Source: JAJTZA01 sp041744075 (GTDB lineage Bacteria; Verrucomicrobiota; Verrucomicrobiia; Chthoniobacterales; Terrimicrobiaceae). From it: a DNA stretch of 6,258 nt. The translations under genes and the position numbers were made by a program. Positions within the stretch are counted from its first letter, which is position 1. The number at the start of each line of letters is the position of its first letter. Below, in pieces: positions 1 through 5,381 of the stretch. The stretch is from NCBI GenBank assembly GCA_041744075.1, contig JBGTLQ010000255.1, positions 1 through 6,258 on the forward strand, read 5' to 3'. The notes under the pieces are model-generated. The model did no database searches. It was not told where the DNA came from and saw only the letters and a list, made by a program, of their open reading frames with translations.

Positions 1-300
1 GCTCCTGACCAGTACGTCATCGTCGGCTGCTCTGGACTGACTGTCGAAGGTGGGTTTGCCATCGGGCCGGCGATCGCAGTTCTTGACATCCCATTGCAGT
101 GTTTCCAGCACCTCCATGACAATCTCGCGAATCAGCGGCACGGGGATTTCGGTGATGGTGAACACCAAATTCTTTAGACTGCTCCGCCCGAGCGTGGCCT
201 TGAGAAATTTGATAGCCGCAGCACGCGTGCGCCCCTGATAGCGCCCCTCGTAAATGGTGCTATTCCGGTCTTCGCAGACAATCCAGTAAAGTTTGGTCAT
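1..300 (-). CDS. Unrecognised protein, C-terminus beyond the left edge
   Basis: An open frame of 100 codons runs leftwards from an ATG at 300-298 to the window edge without a stop, so only the N-terminal part is visible. The protein begins MTKLYWIVCEDRN and has an alternating hydrophobic/charged pattern typical of a small folded domain, followed by an acidic, polar stretch near residue 95. Third codon positions are rich in G and C, as in the neighbouring genes, which supports real coding. Two in-frame ATGs at 339 and 336 would add 12-13 residues, but no Shine-Dalgarno site favours any of them. It lies 53 bp after the LmbU-like gene in the same direction and is probably the next gene of that operon. 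I do not recognise the family and assign no function. Confidence 0.65.
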   Translation of the reverse strand, partial: MTKLYWIVCEDRNSTIYEGRYQGRTRAAAIKFLKATLGRSSLKNLVFTITEIPVPLIREIVMEVLETLQWDVKNCDRRPDGKPTFDSQSRAADDDVLVRS

Positions 301-353
301 GATAAATTGGAGCTGATGCGGGGGTGGCCCATGCATCATGATGGCAGGGGTGA

Positions 354-965
354 CTAGTCGAGCGCGTCGAAGATTTCCTTCAAGCGACCAAAATCCCGCT
401 TGAGAGCCCGGCGCCGATTCACGTCCCATTTCGCCACGGGCAATTGCTTGTTCTCTTTGCGCCACAACCGGAAGAGATCATCAATCATCGCGAGATAGGT
501 GACCTGGCGGCGGTCCGCCGATTTACTCTTCGCTTCTTCAGCGGAGACGATTCGGTCAAGTTTAATCGACATGCGCAGACGGACCACAGAGAGATCGTGG
601 CGTACTGCAATATCTAGCCATCGCTTCTGCTCCAAGGGGTCTAGCATTGCCACTGCAGCATGGTGTTCATGGTCGAGGCTCGGTTCACGGATGGATTGGT
701 TCACGTTGGACGCGATATACGCGTAGTTAGCGAGCGTCTTATAAGCACGGTCAGTGAGGACCATGCCTTCTGTGTATTTGTCGCCCCACGTCGCTTTGCC
801 AAAGTTGAGCCAGTCGCCAAGCTGGAAACTGTTGGATCGGCCGACCTGCTTGAGGTCGCTACCGATGGCGAGCCACTCATCGAAAGTCGGCTTGGTGTCG
901 AAGCGCAGGCCGTGCGGGATGAGTGTGAAACAGGTGTTCGGGTTGTTGTTTGCGAGAGGGCTCAT
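354..965 (-). CDS. LmbU-like regulatory domain protein
   Basis: This 203-residue protein has a block at about residues 27-135 that I recognise as LmbU-like. It has an F-x-E-W-x-x-x-G start (TFDEWLAIG), a GDWLNFG motif with a following WGDKY, a TLANYAYIAS helix, then a DHEHHAAVAML stretch and a LEQKRWLDIA helix. LmbU-type proteins are best known as transcriptional regulators in actinomycete antibiotic clusters, and similar domains occur in many uncharacterised proteins. The C-terminal third (residues 136-203) is basic and could contact nucleic acid. The start ATG at 965-963 overlaps the TGA of the upstream helix-turn-helix gene (ATGA at 962-965), so the two are likely translationally coupled and act together. 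The match comes from remembered motifs, not a search; a DNA-binding role is inferred. Confidence 0.75.
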   Translation of the reverse strand: MSPLANNNPNTCFTLIPHGLRFDTKPTFDEWLAIGSDLKQVGRSNSFQLGDWLNFGKATWGDKYTEGMVLTDRAYKTLANYAYIASNVNQSIREPSLDHEHHAAVAMLDPLEQKRWLDIAVRHDLSVVRLRMSIKLDRIVSAEEAKSKSADRRQVTYLAMIDDLFRLWRKENKQLPVAKWDVNRRRALKRDFGRLKEIFDALD

Positions 966-1534
966 TTCTTGCGCTTCTTACCGGGTTTCGTGGAATTCTT
1001 GGCCTTCTTGGAGTGCATCCCTCCCGGCACCGGAGTGCCGAATTTCTTGCAAAGCGCGATACAGCGTTCGCTGACAGCCTGTGGGCTGACCCCATGGCGG
1101 TTGCCGATGTCGGTCAGCGAGTCGCCCAGGTTGCCCCAAAGTCCAAAAACGAGCGCCAGGCATTCAAGAGTGAGGCGGGGGTTGCCATGGGTCATGAGTT
1201 CCGCGATCAAATGCCGGACCGCATCTACTGCATCCAGCTTGGCGGGATGCCCAAGCTCGCTTTCGTCCTCGCCATCGATAATCGCCGCGTAATCCGTCTC
1301 GTAACTGGCGGCCGACCATTCCGCAGCGTCCTTCGCGGAAACTCCCTTGACCACGTAGCTAATCTGGGACTTGTCGACTTTGTGGTCTTTCAACTCTTGC
1401 AACTCCGCGCTGCTCATGGGATCCGTCCACTTCCGATATGCTTCGGCGAGTTGACGGTCGTATTCAGCTTGGCGTTTGACGTAGGGATCGCTGTTTGCAG
1501 CGCTAGTTTTCTTTTTGTATGATGGAGTGTCCAT
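962..1534 (-). CDS. Helix-turn-helix DNA-binding protein with lysine-rich tail
   Basis: This 190-residue protein is first in the leftward pair with the LmbU-like gene. Residues 139-160 (SLTDIGNRHGVSPQAVSERC) form a helix-turn-helix of the sigma-region-4 kind: a short helix, a G-V-S turn, then a recognition helix. The preceding LTLECLALVFG helix (121-131) fits the packing helix of such domains. Residues 1-60 are charged and probably helical. The last 16 residues are mostly lysine, consistent with non-specific nucleic-acid contact. The start is well supported: AAGGAG at 1544-1539 lies 4 nt before the ATG and is the best ribosome-binding site on the minus strand here. It is probably a transcription factor, or a small phage-type DNA-binding protein; its target is unknown. 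It may act on the dyads in the gap upstream. Confidence 0.78.
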   Translation of the reverse strand: MDTPSYKKKTSAANSDPYVKRQAEYDRQLAEAYRKWTDPMSSAELQELKDHKVDKSQISYVVKGVSAKDAAEWSAASYETDYAAIIDGEDESELGHPAKLDAVDAVRHLIAELMTHGNPRLTLECLALVFGLWGNLGDSLTDIGNRHGVSPQAVSERCIALCKKFGTPVPGGMHSKKAKNSTKPGKKRKK

Positions 1535-1590
1535 GATACTCCTTTTTGTCCCTCCAGCTTAATGTTTCGACAATCTCGAATATCGATTTT

Positions 1591-1605
1591 GCCTGATCTT
1601 CAGGC
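1591..1605. promoter_or_regulatory. Perfect inverted repeat, possible operator
   Basis: GCCTGA-TCT-TCAGGC is a perfect 6-3-6 dyad, 57 bp upstream of the start of the helix-turn-helix gene. The size and position suit an operator bound by a dimer, possibly the product of that gene. No second copy is visible in the window, so the role is inferred. Confidence 0.3.
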
Positions 1606-1841
1606 GAAGAATCGCTCAAAAATGCGCGCAAACATCTAAAGCTCAATGGTTTAGTGGTCGAAAAATAATTTCAATTTCGAGGCGTTTTCTCAAATTTTGA
1701 CCGCAAAATTAATGAATCCAGCGTGTAAATCGGGGGCCAGAGCCGATAGTTTCTTTTCGTTCGAGCGGAAAATAGCGCCCAAAAATGTTTCTTTTTTCCT
1801 CATAGTCGCAATTTACGAAATATCATCGGAGGAAAATAAAC

Positions 1842-1952
1842 GTGCCTCGTGGAACCCGCGGAATTGAATTAGATCTGCTCAATGATTCCCTTCCGCAAGG
1901 GCCGCCCCCTTGGACAGTCCAGCATTTTGGGTGCGAAGATTTCCCACCATGA
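1842..1952 (+). CDS. Possible small ORF, 36 residues
   Basis: A GTG-started frame on the plus strand encodes 36 residues, MPRGTRGIELDLLNDSLPQG followed by PPPWTVQHFGCEDFPP. Its main support is a GGAGG at 1828-1832, 9 nt before the GTG, stronger than most ribosome-binding sites here. Its stop overlaps an ATG (ATGA at 1949-1952) opening a further 112-codon frame. The second half of that frame is antisense to the sigma-like gene, and I do not believe it is a gene. The peptide is proline-rich near its C-terminus and matches nothing I know. It could be a small regulator read divergently from the 962-1534 operon, the 5' stub of a decayed gene, or chance. Confidence 0.28.
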   Translation: MPRGTRGIELDLLNDSLPQGPPPWTVQHFGCEDFPP

Positions 1953-2047
1953 TCTGCGAGCTTGATCGGGCGGTCCGCGACATTTCCCGAGCATTGACAA
2001 TGCTGCGGCCTATTCGGAGTAAAGAAACACCAAATTTCACGGGAAAT

Positions 2048-2102
2048 CCGCAAAATGGCCAGGCCCGTCCCGCAAGTCCGCTGGCATTTTTGGGCTGCGG
2101 AC
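2048..2102 (-). terminator. Hairpins directly after the sigma-like gene, possible terminator
   Basis: Two competing inverted repeats touch the stop codon of the leftward sigma-like gene. GTCCGC (2076-2081) pairs with GCGGAC (2097-2102). Alternatively CTGGCATTTT (2081-2090) pairs with AAAATGGCCAG (2052-2062) with one bulged base. Read leftwards, the second stem has an A-rich foot and ends in TTTT, as weak intrinsic terminators do. There is no long T run, so the call is tentative. Confidence 0.33.
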
Positions 2103-2746
2103 TATTCATCCCAGTCGCAATACGGCACTTCGATGTCCTTCACCAGAGGTGCTATGACACGTTTGACTTTGCTAATGTGTTGATAGATTGCGCTACGGTG
2201 GACTCCGAGTTGCTTGGCGACCACGATCGCCTCTTCTCCCTTGCAGATGACCATTCGCGCGACGAGTGCGTTTCTTGGACTGATTAGGCCACCCTTCAGA
2301 GCCTGAGAGATGCTTTCACTAACCACACCACGGGCGCGGTGCTCTGGCCATTCGTGTTCATGTTCATCGGAAAGATGTTTGACCACTCCAAAGTCAGCTT
2401 CGGAAGGGGGGCTGTCTCCTTGCGGTTGTTTATTCAGTTTTTCGATCAAACGAAGTCGGGCGTATTTCATTGCAATTGCCAGTTCCTTTGGAGCATTCCA
2501 CTCCGTTCCACCGTCGTTCATTGAATCTTGAGGATGGTTCCGGACATACCACTCAAGAGCGAGTAGTATAGATTCCTGTCGGAGGTCTGCCTCGTATCCG
2601 CAGAGTTTACCATTGAGGCGGCCGTCTCTCAGTTTCCGGCTTGCCAGATCATCGAGTTGATTCGCGACCTGTTCCAATTCTCCCTTGTTGCCGCTCAAAA
2701 AAATCTTCGAGCCCTTCTTGTTGTTATGTTGATGCTTGTTTTGCAT
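2102..2746 (-). CDS. Sigma-factor-like two-domain regulator
   Basis: This 214-residue protein has the layout of a small sigma factor or sigma-derived regulator. Residues 45-105 resemble region 2: GYEADLRQESILLALEWYVR, then a spacer and ELAIAMKYARLRLIEKL. Residues 155-200 form a region-4-like helix-turn-helix, with ISPRNALVARM then EEAIVVAKQLGVHRSAIYQH (171-190) as the turn and recognition helix. The link between them (105-140) is acidic and polar. Length and order fit an ECF-type sigma factor, but region 2 is diverged, so it may be a regulator that binds DNA without replacing the housekeeping sigma factor. The ATG at 2746 follows one base after a perfect hairpin that occupies the ribosome-binding region. 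The metallophosphoesterase gene ends 99 bp upstream in the same direction, and co-transcription is possible. Confidence 0.75.
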   Translation of the reverse strand: MQNKHQHNNKKGSKIFLSGNKGELEQVANQLDDLASRKLRDGRLNGKLCGYEADLRQESILLALEWYVRNHPQDSMNDGGTEWNAPKELAIAMKYARLRLIEKLNKQPQGDSPPSEADFGVVKHLSDEHEHEWPEHRARGVVSESISQALKGGLISPRNALVARMVICKGEEAIVVAKQLGVHRSAIYQHISKVKRVIAPLVKDIEVPYCDWDE

Positions 2747-2747
2747 G

Positions 2748-2765
2748 TCCCAGACCGATCTGGGA
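2748..2765. promoter_or_regulatory. Perfect hairpin touching the start codon of the sigma-like gene
   Basis: TCCCAGA-CCGA-TCTGGGA has 7-bp arms and a 4-base loop. It ends one base before the ATG (2746-2744) of the leftward sigma-like gene and covers the whole ribosome-binding region. It could be an operator for autoregulation or an RNA stem limiting translation. A second small dyad, ATGATT-GAAA-AATCAT (2777-2792), lies just upstream. The rest of the 99-bp gap to the metallophosphoesterase stop holds nothing else I can name. Confidence 0.42.
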
Positions 2766-2845
2766 TTGCGGCGCCGATGATTGAAAAATCATTGGTGCGA
2801 TGACACGAAACCGCCTTGGCGCGGTAAATCAGAAATCTTCTTCGT

Positions 2846-3676
2846 TTAGAGCTCCAGTGTTCCCTGAACTTCTGGGATGCCTGTCCGGGCTCCGCCCACA
2901 TGGGAATGGAGATTCGTTAAAATCGGGTCGGTCTTCAAGTGGTGGGTGTGACCGCTGAGGACAGTAAGCCGTTTTTCGTTATTCTTTCGAGCGATTCCAA
3001 TCAGCATCGCGCCGACGGAAAGGTTGACAAAATGGGGCTGGTGACAGGGCCCACACGGCTTGCCATCGAATAGCGCGGATGTTCGGAAAGCTGGTATATG
3101 AGTGGCGACTACGACGTGCCTGTGGTAGCGGAGTGCGGAGACAAGGTGGGTTCGGATCGCACTGGCAGATTGGCAGCCTAACTGTTCCATTTTCCGGTAA
3201 CGCTCGTCATGCGAAAGTTTGCGGAAGTCAGGAATTTGCCAATGGTCAGGGCTGTTGACGACGGTACTTCTTCCCCACCCACATCGGGCGTCGGCCCAGC
3301 CGTGATGGCCGACCAATGCCGTATGGCGATCCAGCGAAATCGGACCGGTATCCTGAAGGTGCCGAAGATTCGGGACGGATCTGCAGAGGCTGGCGACTCG
3401 GTCGTAAGTCTGCGACATCGCCGCAAAGTAGAAATCGTGATTGCCCAAAACGAAATACAACCGTCTCGGATGACATGCTGCGGCGAGGGATTCGAGTAGG
3501 TCGCAGACGTTGGCCGCCGTTCCTGTGTCACCACAAATCACGGCTGCATCATAATCCCTGTTGGAGAGTTCGGTTAAAAGGCGGGTGCGATCTTCGCCAG
3601 TGGCGCGATCAAGATGAAGGTCGGTCAACCAGATCAGCTTGGTCGGTGTGTGTGGGGATTTGTGGTGTTTCGTCAT
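2846..3676 (-). CDS. Calcineurin-like metallophosphoesterase
   Basis: This 276-residue protein carries every metal-binding motif of the family in the usual order: D19-x-H21 (TDLHLD), G49-D50 (ICGDTG), G78-N79-H80-D81 (VLGNHDFY), H193 (VATHIPAF) and G242-H243-T-H245 (SGHTHH). Such enzymes hold two metal ions and hydrolyse phosphomonoesters or phosphodiesters, including nucleotides and nucleic acids; the substrate cannot be told here. There is no signal peptide, so it is cytoplasmic. Length is normal for a stand-alone domain. I chose ATG 3676 because it sits just before the first beta strand. A TTG at 3727 would add 17 residues; an AAGGAG near 3700-3705 suits neither start well. It is divergent from the 104-residue gene and first in the leftward direction. 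Confidence 0.85.
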   Translation of the reverse strand: MTKHHKSPHTPTKLIWLTDLHLDRATGEDRTRLLTELSNRDYDAAVICGDTGTAANVCDLLESLAAACHPRRLYFVLGNHDFYFAAMSQTYDRVASLCRSVPNLRHLQDTGPISLDRHTALVGHHGWADARCGWGRSTVVNSPDHWQIPDFRKLSHDERYRKMEQLGCQSASAIRTHLVSALRYHRHVVVATHIPAFRTSALFDGKPCGPCHQPHFVNLSVGAMLIGIARKNNEKRLTVLSGHTHHLKTDPILTNLHSHVGGARTGIPEVQGTLEL

Positions 3677-3829
3677 CGATGGAGTGGGTGTGGTGCCCTT
3701 CTCCTTAATGACCGTGCAAATTGGCAAGTTGTACAGTTGCTGCTGAGAAAAGCCGTGGTTTTCAGAGAGATTCCGACAATCGGAAGATTCCGCCTGTACA
3801 CCCGGGGGCTAAACGGCGTGATAAGAGTA
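3677..3829. promoter_or_regulatory. Divergent intergenic region with a perfect dyad
   Basis: This gap separates the leftward metallophosphoesterase from the rightward 104-residue gene and should hold both promoters. The clear structure in it is TTCCGA-CAA-TCGGAA at 3771-3785, a perfect 6-3-6 dyad set inside repeated GATTCCG words at 3769 and 3786. A hexamer TGTACA occurs at both ends of the central part. I see no promoter hexamers good enough to name. Confidence 0.35.
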
Positions 3830-4144
3830 ATGACTGATATTTTTCATTTCCAAGGCCGCGGGACCCGCGACATCGCATCCGAGAGCATTTTCCTAATCGA
3901 ATCTGATGAGGGCTCCGTGCTGGGTATCACCGTCCGCTACGGACAGGCGGAGTTCATGGCCGGGTATTGCCGCAAGGCGTTGGCGGATCGTTGGGGGATT
4001 TACTGCGACAATCTTTTTCGACGGGCTTCCAGTCCTGATCTGAGCCGATCCTGGGCGGATCAGGTGACCGAAGGCGCTTTTATCTTTCGACGCGTCCGTA
4101 TCCACCTGATGCGGGAGGAAGAGTGGATGAAGATGTCGGGATGA
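3830..4144 (+). CDS. Unrecognised 104-residue protein, first gene of a coupled set
   Basis: I chose ATG 3830 (MTDIFHFQGRGTRD) over in-frame upstream starts because coding-like composition begins there. Before it the translation is rich in arginine and cysteine and looks non-coding. The protein has a strand-like stretch SIFLIESD (19-26), another VLGITVRYG (30-38), a helix EFMAGYCRKALADRWG (41-56) and a charged C-terminal segment FIFRRVRIHLMREEEW (84-99). It looks like a compact soluble alpha/beta domain. No signal peptide, membrane segment or known motif is visible, and I do not recognise the family. Its TGA overlaps the ATG of the acetyltransferase gene (ATGA at 4141-4144), which suggests linked translation and a shared function. 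An antitoxin or partner role is possible but only inferred. Confidence 0.6.
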   Translation: MTDIFHFQGRGTRDIASESIFLIESDEGSVLGITVRYGQAEFMAGYCRKALADRWGIYCDNLFRRASSPDLSRSWADQVTEGAFIFRRVRIHLMREEEWMKMSG

Positions 4145-4499
4145 AGAGGTTGTCGCTTTGGGGTCCCGAACGTAAATCGCTGGGTTTTTCCCGGAGGGTG
4201 CATTTTCGGATTTCGCGAGGAGGGATGGGATCCATGCCGCTTTACACCCGAATGGTGTGGCCACCAGGGTTTCCTCGGGGTGGGTTCACATCGCGCATTT
4301 GTACGTATCAAAGGCGATGCGCCGTTCATCGGTCGCCAGACAGTTGGTGGAACACGTCTTGGCAATTACCAGCTCGTGTCAGCATTTCGGGGTTCGGTTA
4401 AAGTGCCGAAAGGATTATTCTGCATCGGAGTTTTGGCCGAAAGCCGGGTTTTTTCTGGGTCTTAGCCAGGCTGTTACCTCCGGGGACTTCATGGACTGA
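4141..4499 (+). pseudogene. GNAT-family acetyltransferase, needs a -1 frameshift
   Basis: The GNAT fold is clear in the downstream frame: VHIAHLYVSKAMRRSSVARQ LVEHVL is strand 4, the acetyl-CoA loop and helix 3, followed by GVRLKCRKDYSASEFWPKAG, which fits strand 5 and the W-P-x-x-G-F end of the family. That frame has no start codon between its stop at 4173-4175 and a GTG at 4257. Yet the codons before the GTG read FFPEGAFSDFARRDGIHAAL, which resembles the GNAT N-terminal half. The ATG at 4141, overlapping the previous stop, opens the adjacent frame, MKRLSLWGPERKSLGF. A -1 shift at 4182-4188 joins the two into about 119 residues. The cause may be programmed slippage, a lost T in the T5 run, or a sequencing error. 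The glycine of the R-x-x-G-x-A loop is serine (RRSSVA), and the C-terminus is short. If no shift occurs, only 4257-4499 is made. Confidence 0.62.
4182..4188 (+). other. Slippery heptamer G GGT TTT at the frame junction
   Basis: In the frame opened by ATG 4141, the codons CTG GGT TTT present a G GGT TTT heptamer of the X-XXY-YYZ type exactly where a -1 move is needed to enter the GNAT frame. A GGAGGG (4193-4198) follows 4 nt downstream and resembles an internal Shine-Dalgarno stimulator, though closer than usual. The same run (GGGTTTTTCCC) is also a mutation- and error-prone homopolymer. Confidence 0.35.
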
Positions 4500-4509
4500 A
4501 CTTCAGCCA

Positions 4510-4983
4510 ATGCTTGAAGCAACGGTTCGTAACCTTCGCAGCGATCTCCACCGCAGTGTAGCGACCCGGAAGCTTCACAATATCCACAATTTTGATCCAG
4601 ATTTGGTTGTGGTGGGTGAGGGAGGGTTTAATCGCTACGTCACCTTCTGTTTCAAAAGCAGGGGCTTTGTCGTTATGGAAAGCATTGAGCGCAATAATGC
4701 GACGTATATCCTTGGCAAGGATTGGGAGCAGGTTTCGCAGATGTCCAAAGGCGAGGTTCTCGGCGACAACCTGCATCTGGCCCGGCTCATTCATGGCAAG
4801 GGGTGGAGGGCGGAGTTGGAATCGTGGTTCCACAGGCATGCCGCCCGATTTGCTGGGGTCGGGGAGCCTAAACTCGTTAAGAGTTCGGACTCCCCGGCCC
4901 TCAGTTTTTCAATAGCAGCCGGATCGCTCGACGGAATTCGACCAATCAGTCGTAGTTTTTGGGGCGCGGCGAAATCAGGGTAG
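4510..4983 (+). CDS. Unrecognised protein with a conserved NATY / IH-x-x-GW block
   Basis: This 157-residue protein is last of the rightward set and starts 10 nt after the acetyltransferase stop; there is no strong ribosome-binding site. Residues 28-106 have the look of a conserved domain: FDPDLVVVGEGGFNRYVTF, then VVMESIERNNATYIL, DWEQVSQMSKGEVL, and ARLIHGKGW. I have the impression of having seen this N-A-T-Y, W-x-x-x-S-Q-x-x-K-x-E-x-L, I-H-x-x-G-W pattern in uncharacterised bacterial proteins, but cannot name a family or function. After about residue 112 the sequence looks less like a fold, and a terminator-type hairpin sits within the frame (4856-4909). The last 38 bp overlap the convergent 80-residue gene. 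The tail may therefore be an extension after loss of an original stop. Confidence 0.7.
   Translation: MLEATVRNLRSDLHRSVATRKLHNIHNFDPDLVVVGEGGFNRYVTFCFKSRGFVVMESIERNNATYILGKDWEQVSQMSKGEVLGDNLHLARLIHGKGWRAELESWFHRHAARFAGVGEPKLVKSSDSPALSFSIAAGSLDGIRPISRSFWGAAKSG
4856..4909 (+). terminator. Strong intrinsic-terminator-like hairpin inside a reading frame
   Basis: GGGTCGGGGAG (4856-4866) pairs over 11 bp, with one G-U, with CTCCCCGGCCC (4890-4900), and TTTTT follows at 4905-4909. The enclosed loop folds again: AACTC (4871-4875), GTTAA, GAGTT (4881-4885). It ends the rightward set in the convergent gap before the leftward 80-residue gene. Its T run precedes the stop of the 157-residue frame by about 70 nt, so transcripts ending here would lack that stop. 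Confidence 0.62.
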
Positions 4984-5188
4984 TCTTCGGGCGAGAGCGG
5001 GGGGCGCGGAAGGTTGTGGACCCCGTGCGGTTGAATTCGTTGGTGGACTCGATGGTCTCAAGCCACTGCTCCATCCCGGCGGGGTCGGTGGCGGAGACGG
5101 ACCACCCCGGCATGTCGGAATGGGTAAGGAGAAACCCAGGGCGGGCGGCTTCAAGGCGGTCGATGATGGACATAGTGGATGGTTTCAT
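4946..5188 (-). CDS. Unrecognised 80-residue protein
   Basis: A short leftward gene begins MKPSTMSIIDRLEAARPGFL and continues to PRPKNYD. The strongest support is codon use: most third positions are C or G, more sharply than in the rightward genes nearby, which is unlikely for a chance frame. The N-terminal half (residues 6-50) looks like a helix followed by a strand, with TDPAGMEQWLETI as a second helix. Residues 59-78 are proline- and arginine-rich and probably unstructured. A second ATG at residue 6 is an alternative start; neither has a Shine-Dalgarno site. It converges on and overlaps the last 38 bp of the 157-residue frame. Its leader, if transcribed from the promoter proposed at 5382-5410, would contain the stem-loop array. 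I do not recognise the family. Confidence 0.6.
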   Translation of the reverse strand: MKPSTMSIIDRLEAARPGFLLTHSDMPGWSVSATDPAGMEQWLETIESTNEFNRTGSTTFRAPRSRPKTTLISPRPKNYD

Positions 5189-5247
5189 GTGTGGTGGTGG
5201 TTCGTATTGATTTGACTAGTTTTAACGCGTTTGCAGCGGCTGACTAA

Positions 5248-5366
5248 TTGAGCCACGTGCTAAGTTCCCATGGGGAACAGCCGAATCTCGCCCACTGGGC
5301 CTCAACACTCCTATCGGAGGTCCCCCGCAGAGGGGGTTCGGTGCAGAGATTCCCCAACTCGGGGAA
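5248..5366. ncRNA. Array of five tandem stem-loops, possible structured RNA
   Basis: Five perfect hairpins follow one another: GTTCCC-ATG-GGGAAC (5264-5278), GCCC-ACT-GGGC (5290-5300), CTCC-TATC-GGAG (5308-5319), CCCCC-GCAGA-GGGGG (5322-5336) and TTCCCC-AACTC-GGGGAA (5350-5366). TTGAG (5248-5252) can pair with CTCAA (5301-5305) around the first two, giving a branched fold. GAATCTC (5283-5289) can pair with GAGATTC (5346-5352) as an alternative. No gene fits here. It could be a small RNA, a leader of the leftward 80-residue gene, or a DNA-level site such as a recombination or replication hairpin region. The strand is unknown and no known RNA family is recognised. Confidence 0.45.
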
Positions 5367-5381
5367 ACGAAGTAATGAATT

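Larger units (their letters stand above)
1535..2101. other. 567-bp intergenic regulatory stretch
   Basis: No convincing long gene lies between the two leftward regulator genes. The part at 1560-1830 is clearly AT-rich, with runs of A and T in place of the G/C-ending codons of its neighbours. It is the natural place for the promoter of the 962-1534 gene. It contains a perfect dyad (1591-1605) and a looser one with TCGAAA at 1658-1663 and TTTCGA at 1675-1680. I see no clear -35/-10 pair. The part nearer 2101 is more GC-rich and holds one small rightward ORF plus hairpins just after the sigma-like gene. Confidence 0.5.

Noticed and set aside
660..1522. Long plus-strand open frames opposite the LmbU-like and helix-turn-helix genes
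   Set aside because: They are antisense to two genes with recognisable motifs and a coupled overlap. Their translations are low in structure, and no ribosome-binding site or family match supports them.
1823..2109. Two leftward frames of 76 codons after the sigma-like gene, one starting across its stop codon
   Set aside because: The translations lack codon bias or motifs and cover a region with hairpins and the possible small rightward ORF.
1949..2287. A 112-codon plus-strand frame overlapping the stop of the 36-residue ORF
   Set aside because: Its second half is antisense to the sigma-like gene, and its translation shows no domain pattern. The ATGA overlap alone is not enough.
4489..4839. 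A 116-codon minus-strand frame
   Set aside because: It lies opposite the conserved block of the 157-residue protein, whose NATY and IH-x-x-GW pattern is much more convincing.
5206..5260. Possible tRNA remnant on the minus strand (GGCTCAATTAGTCAGCC resembles a D arm)
   Set aside because: No matching anticodon stem or T arm with complementary sides could be drawn, so a tRNA or an attachment site cannot be supported.
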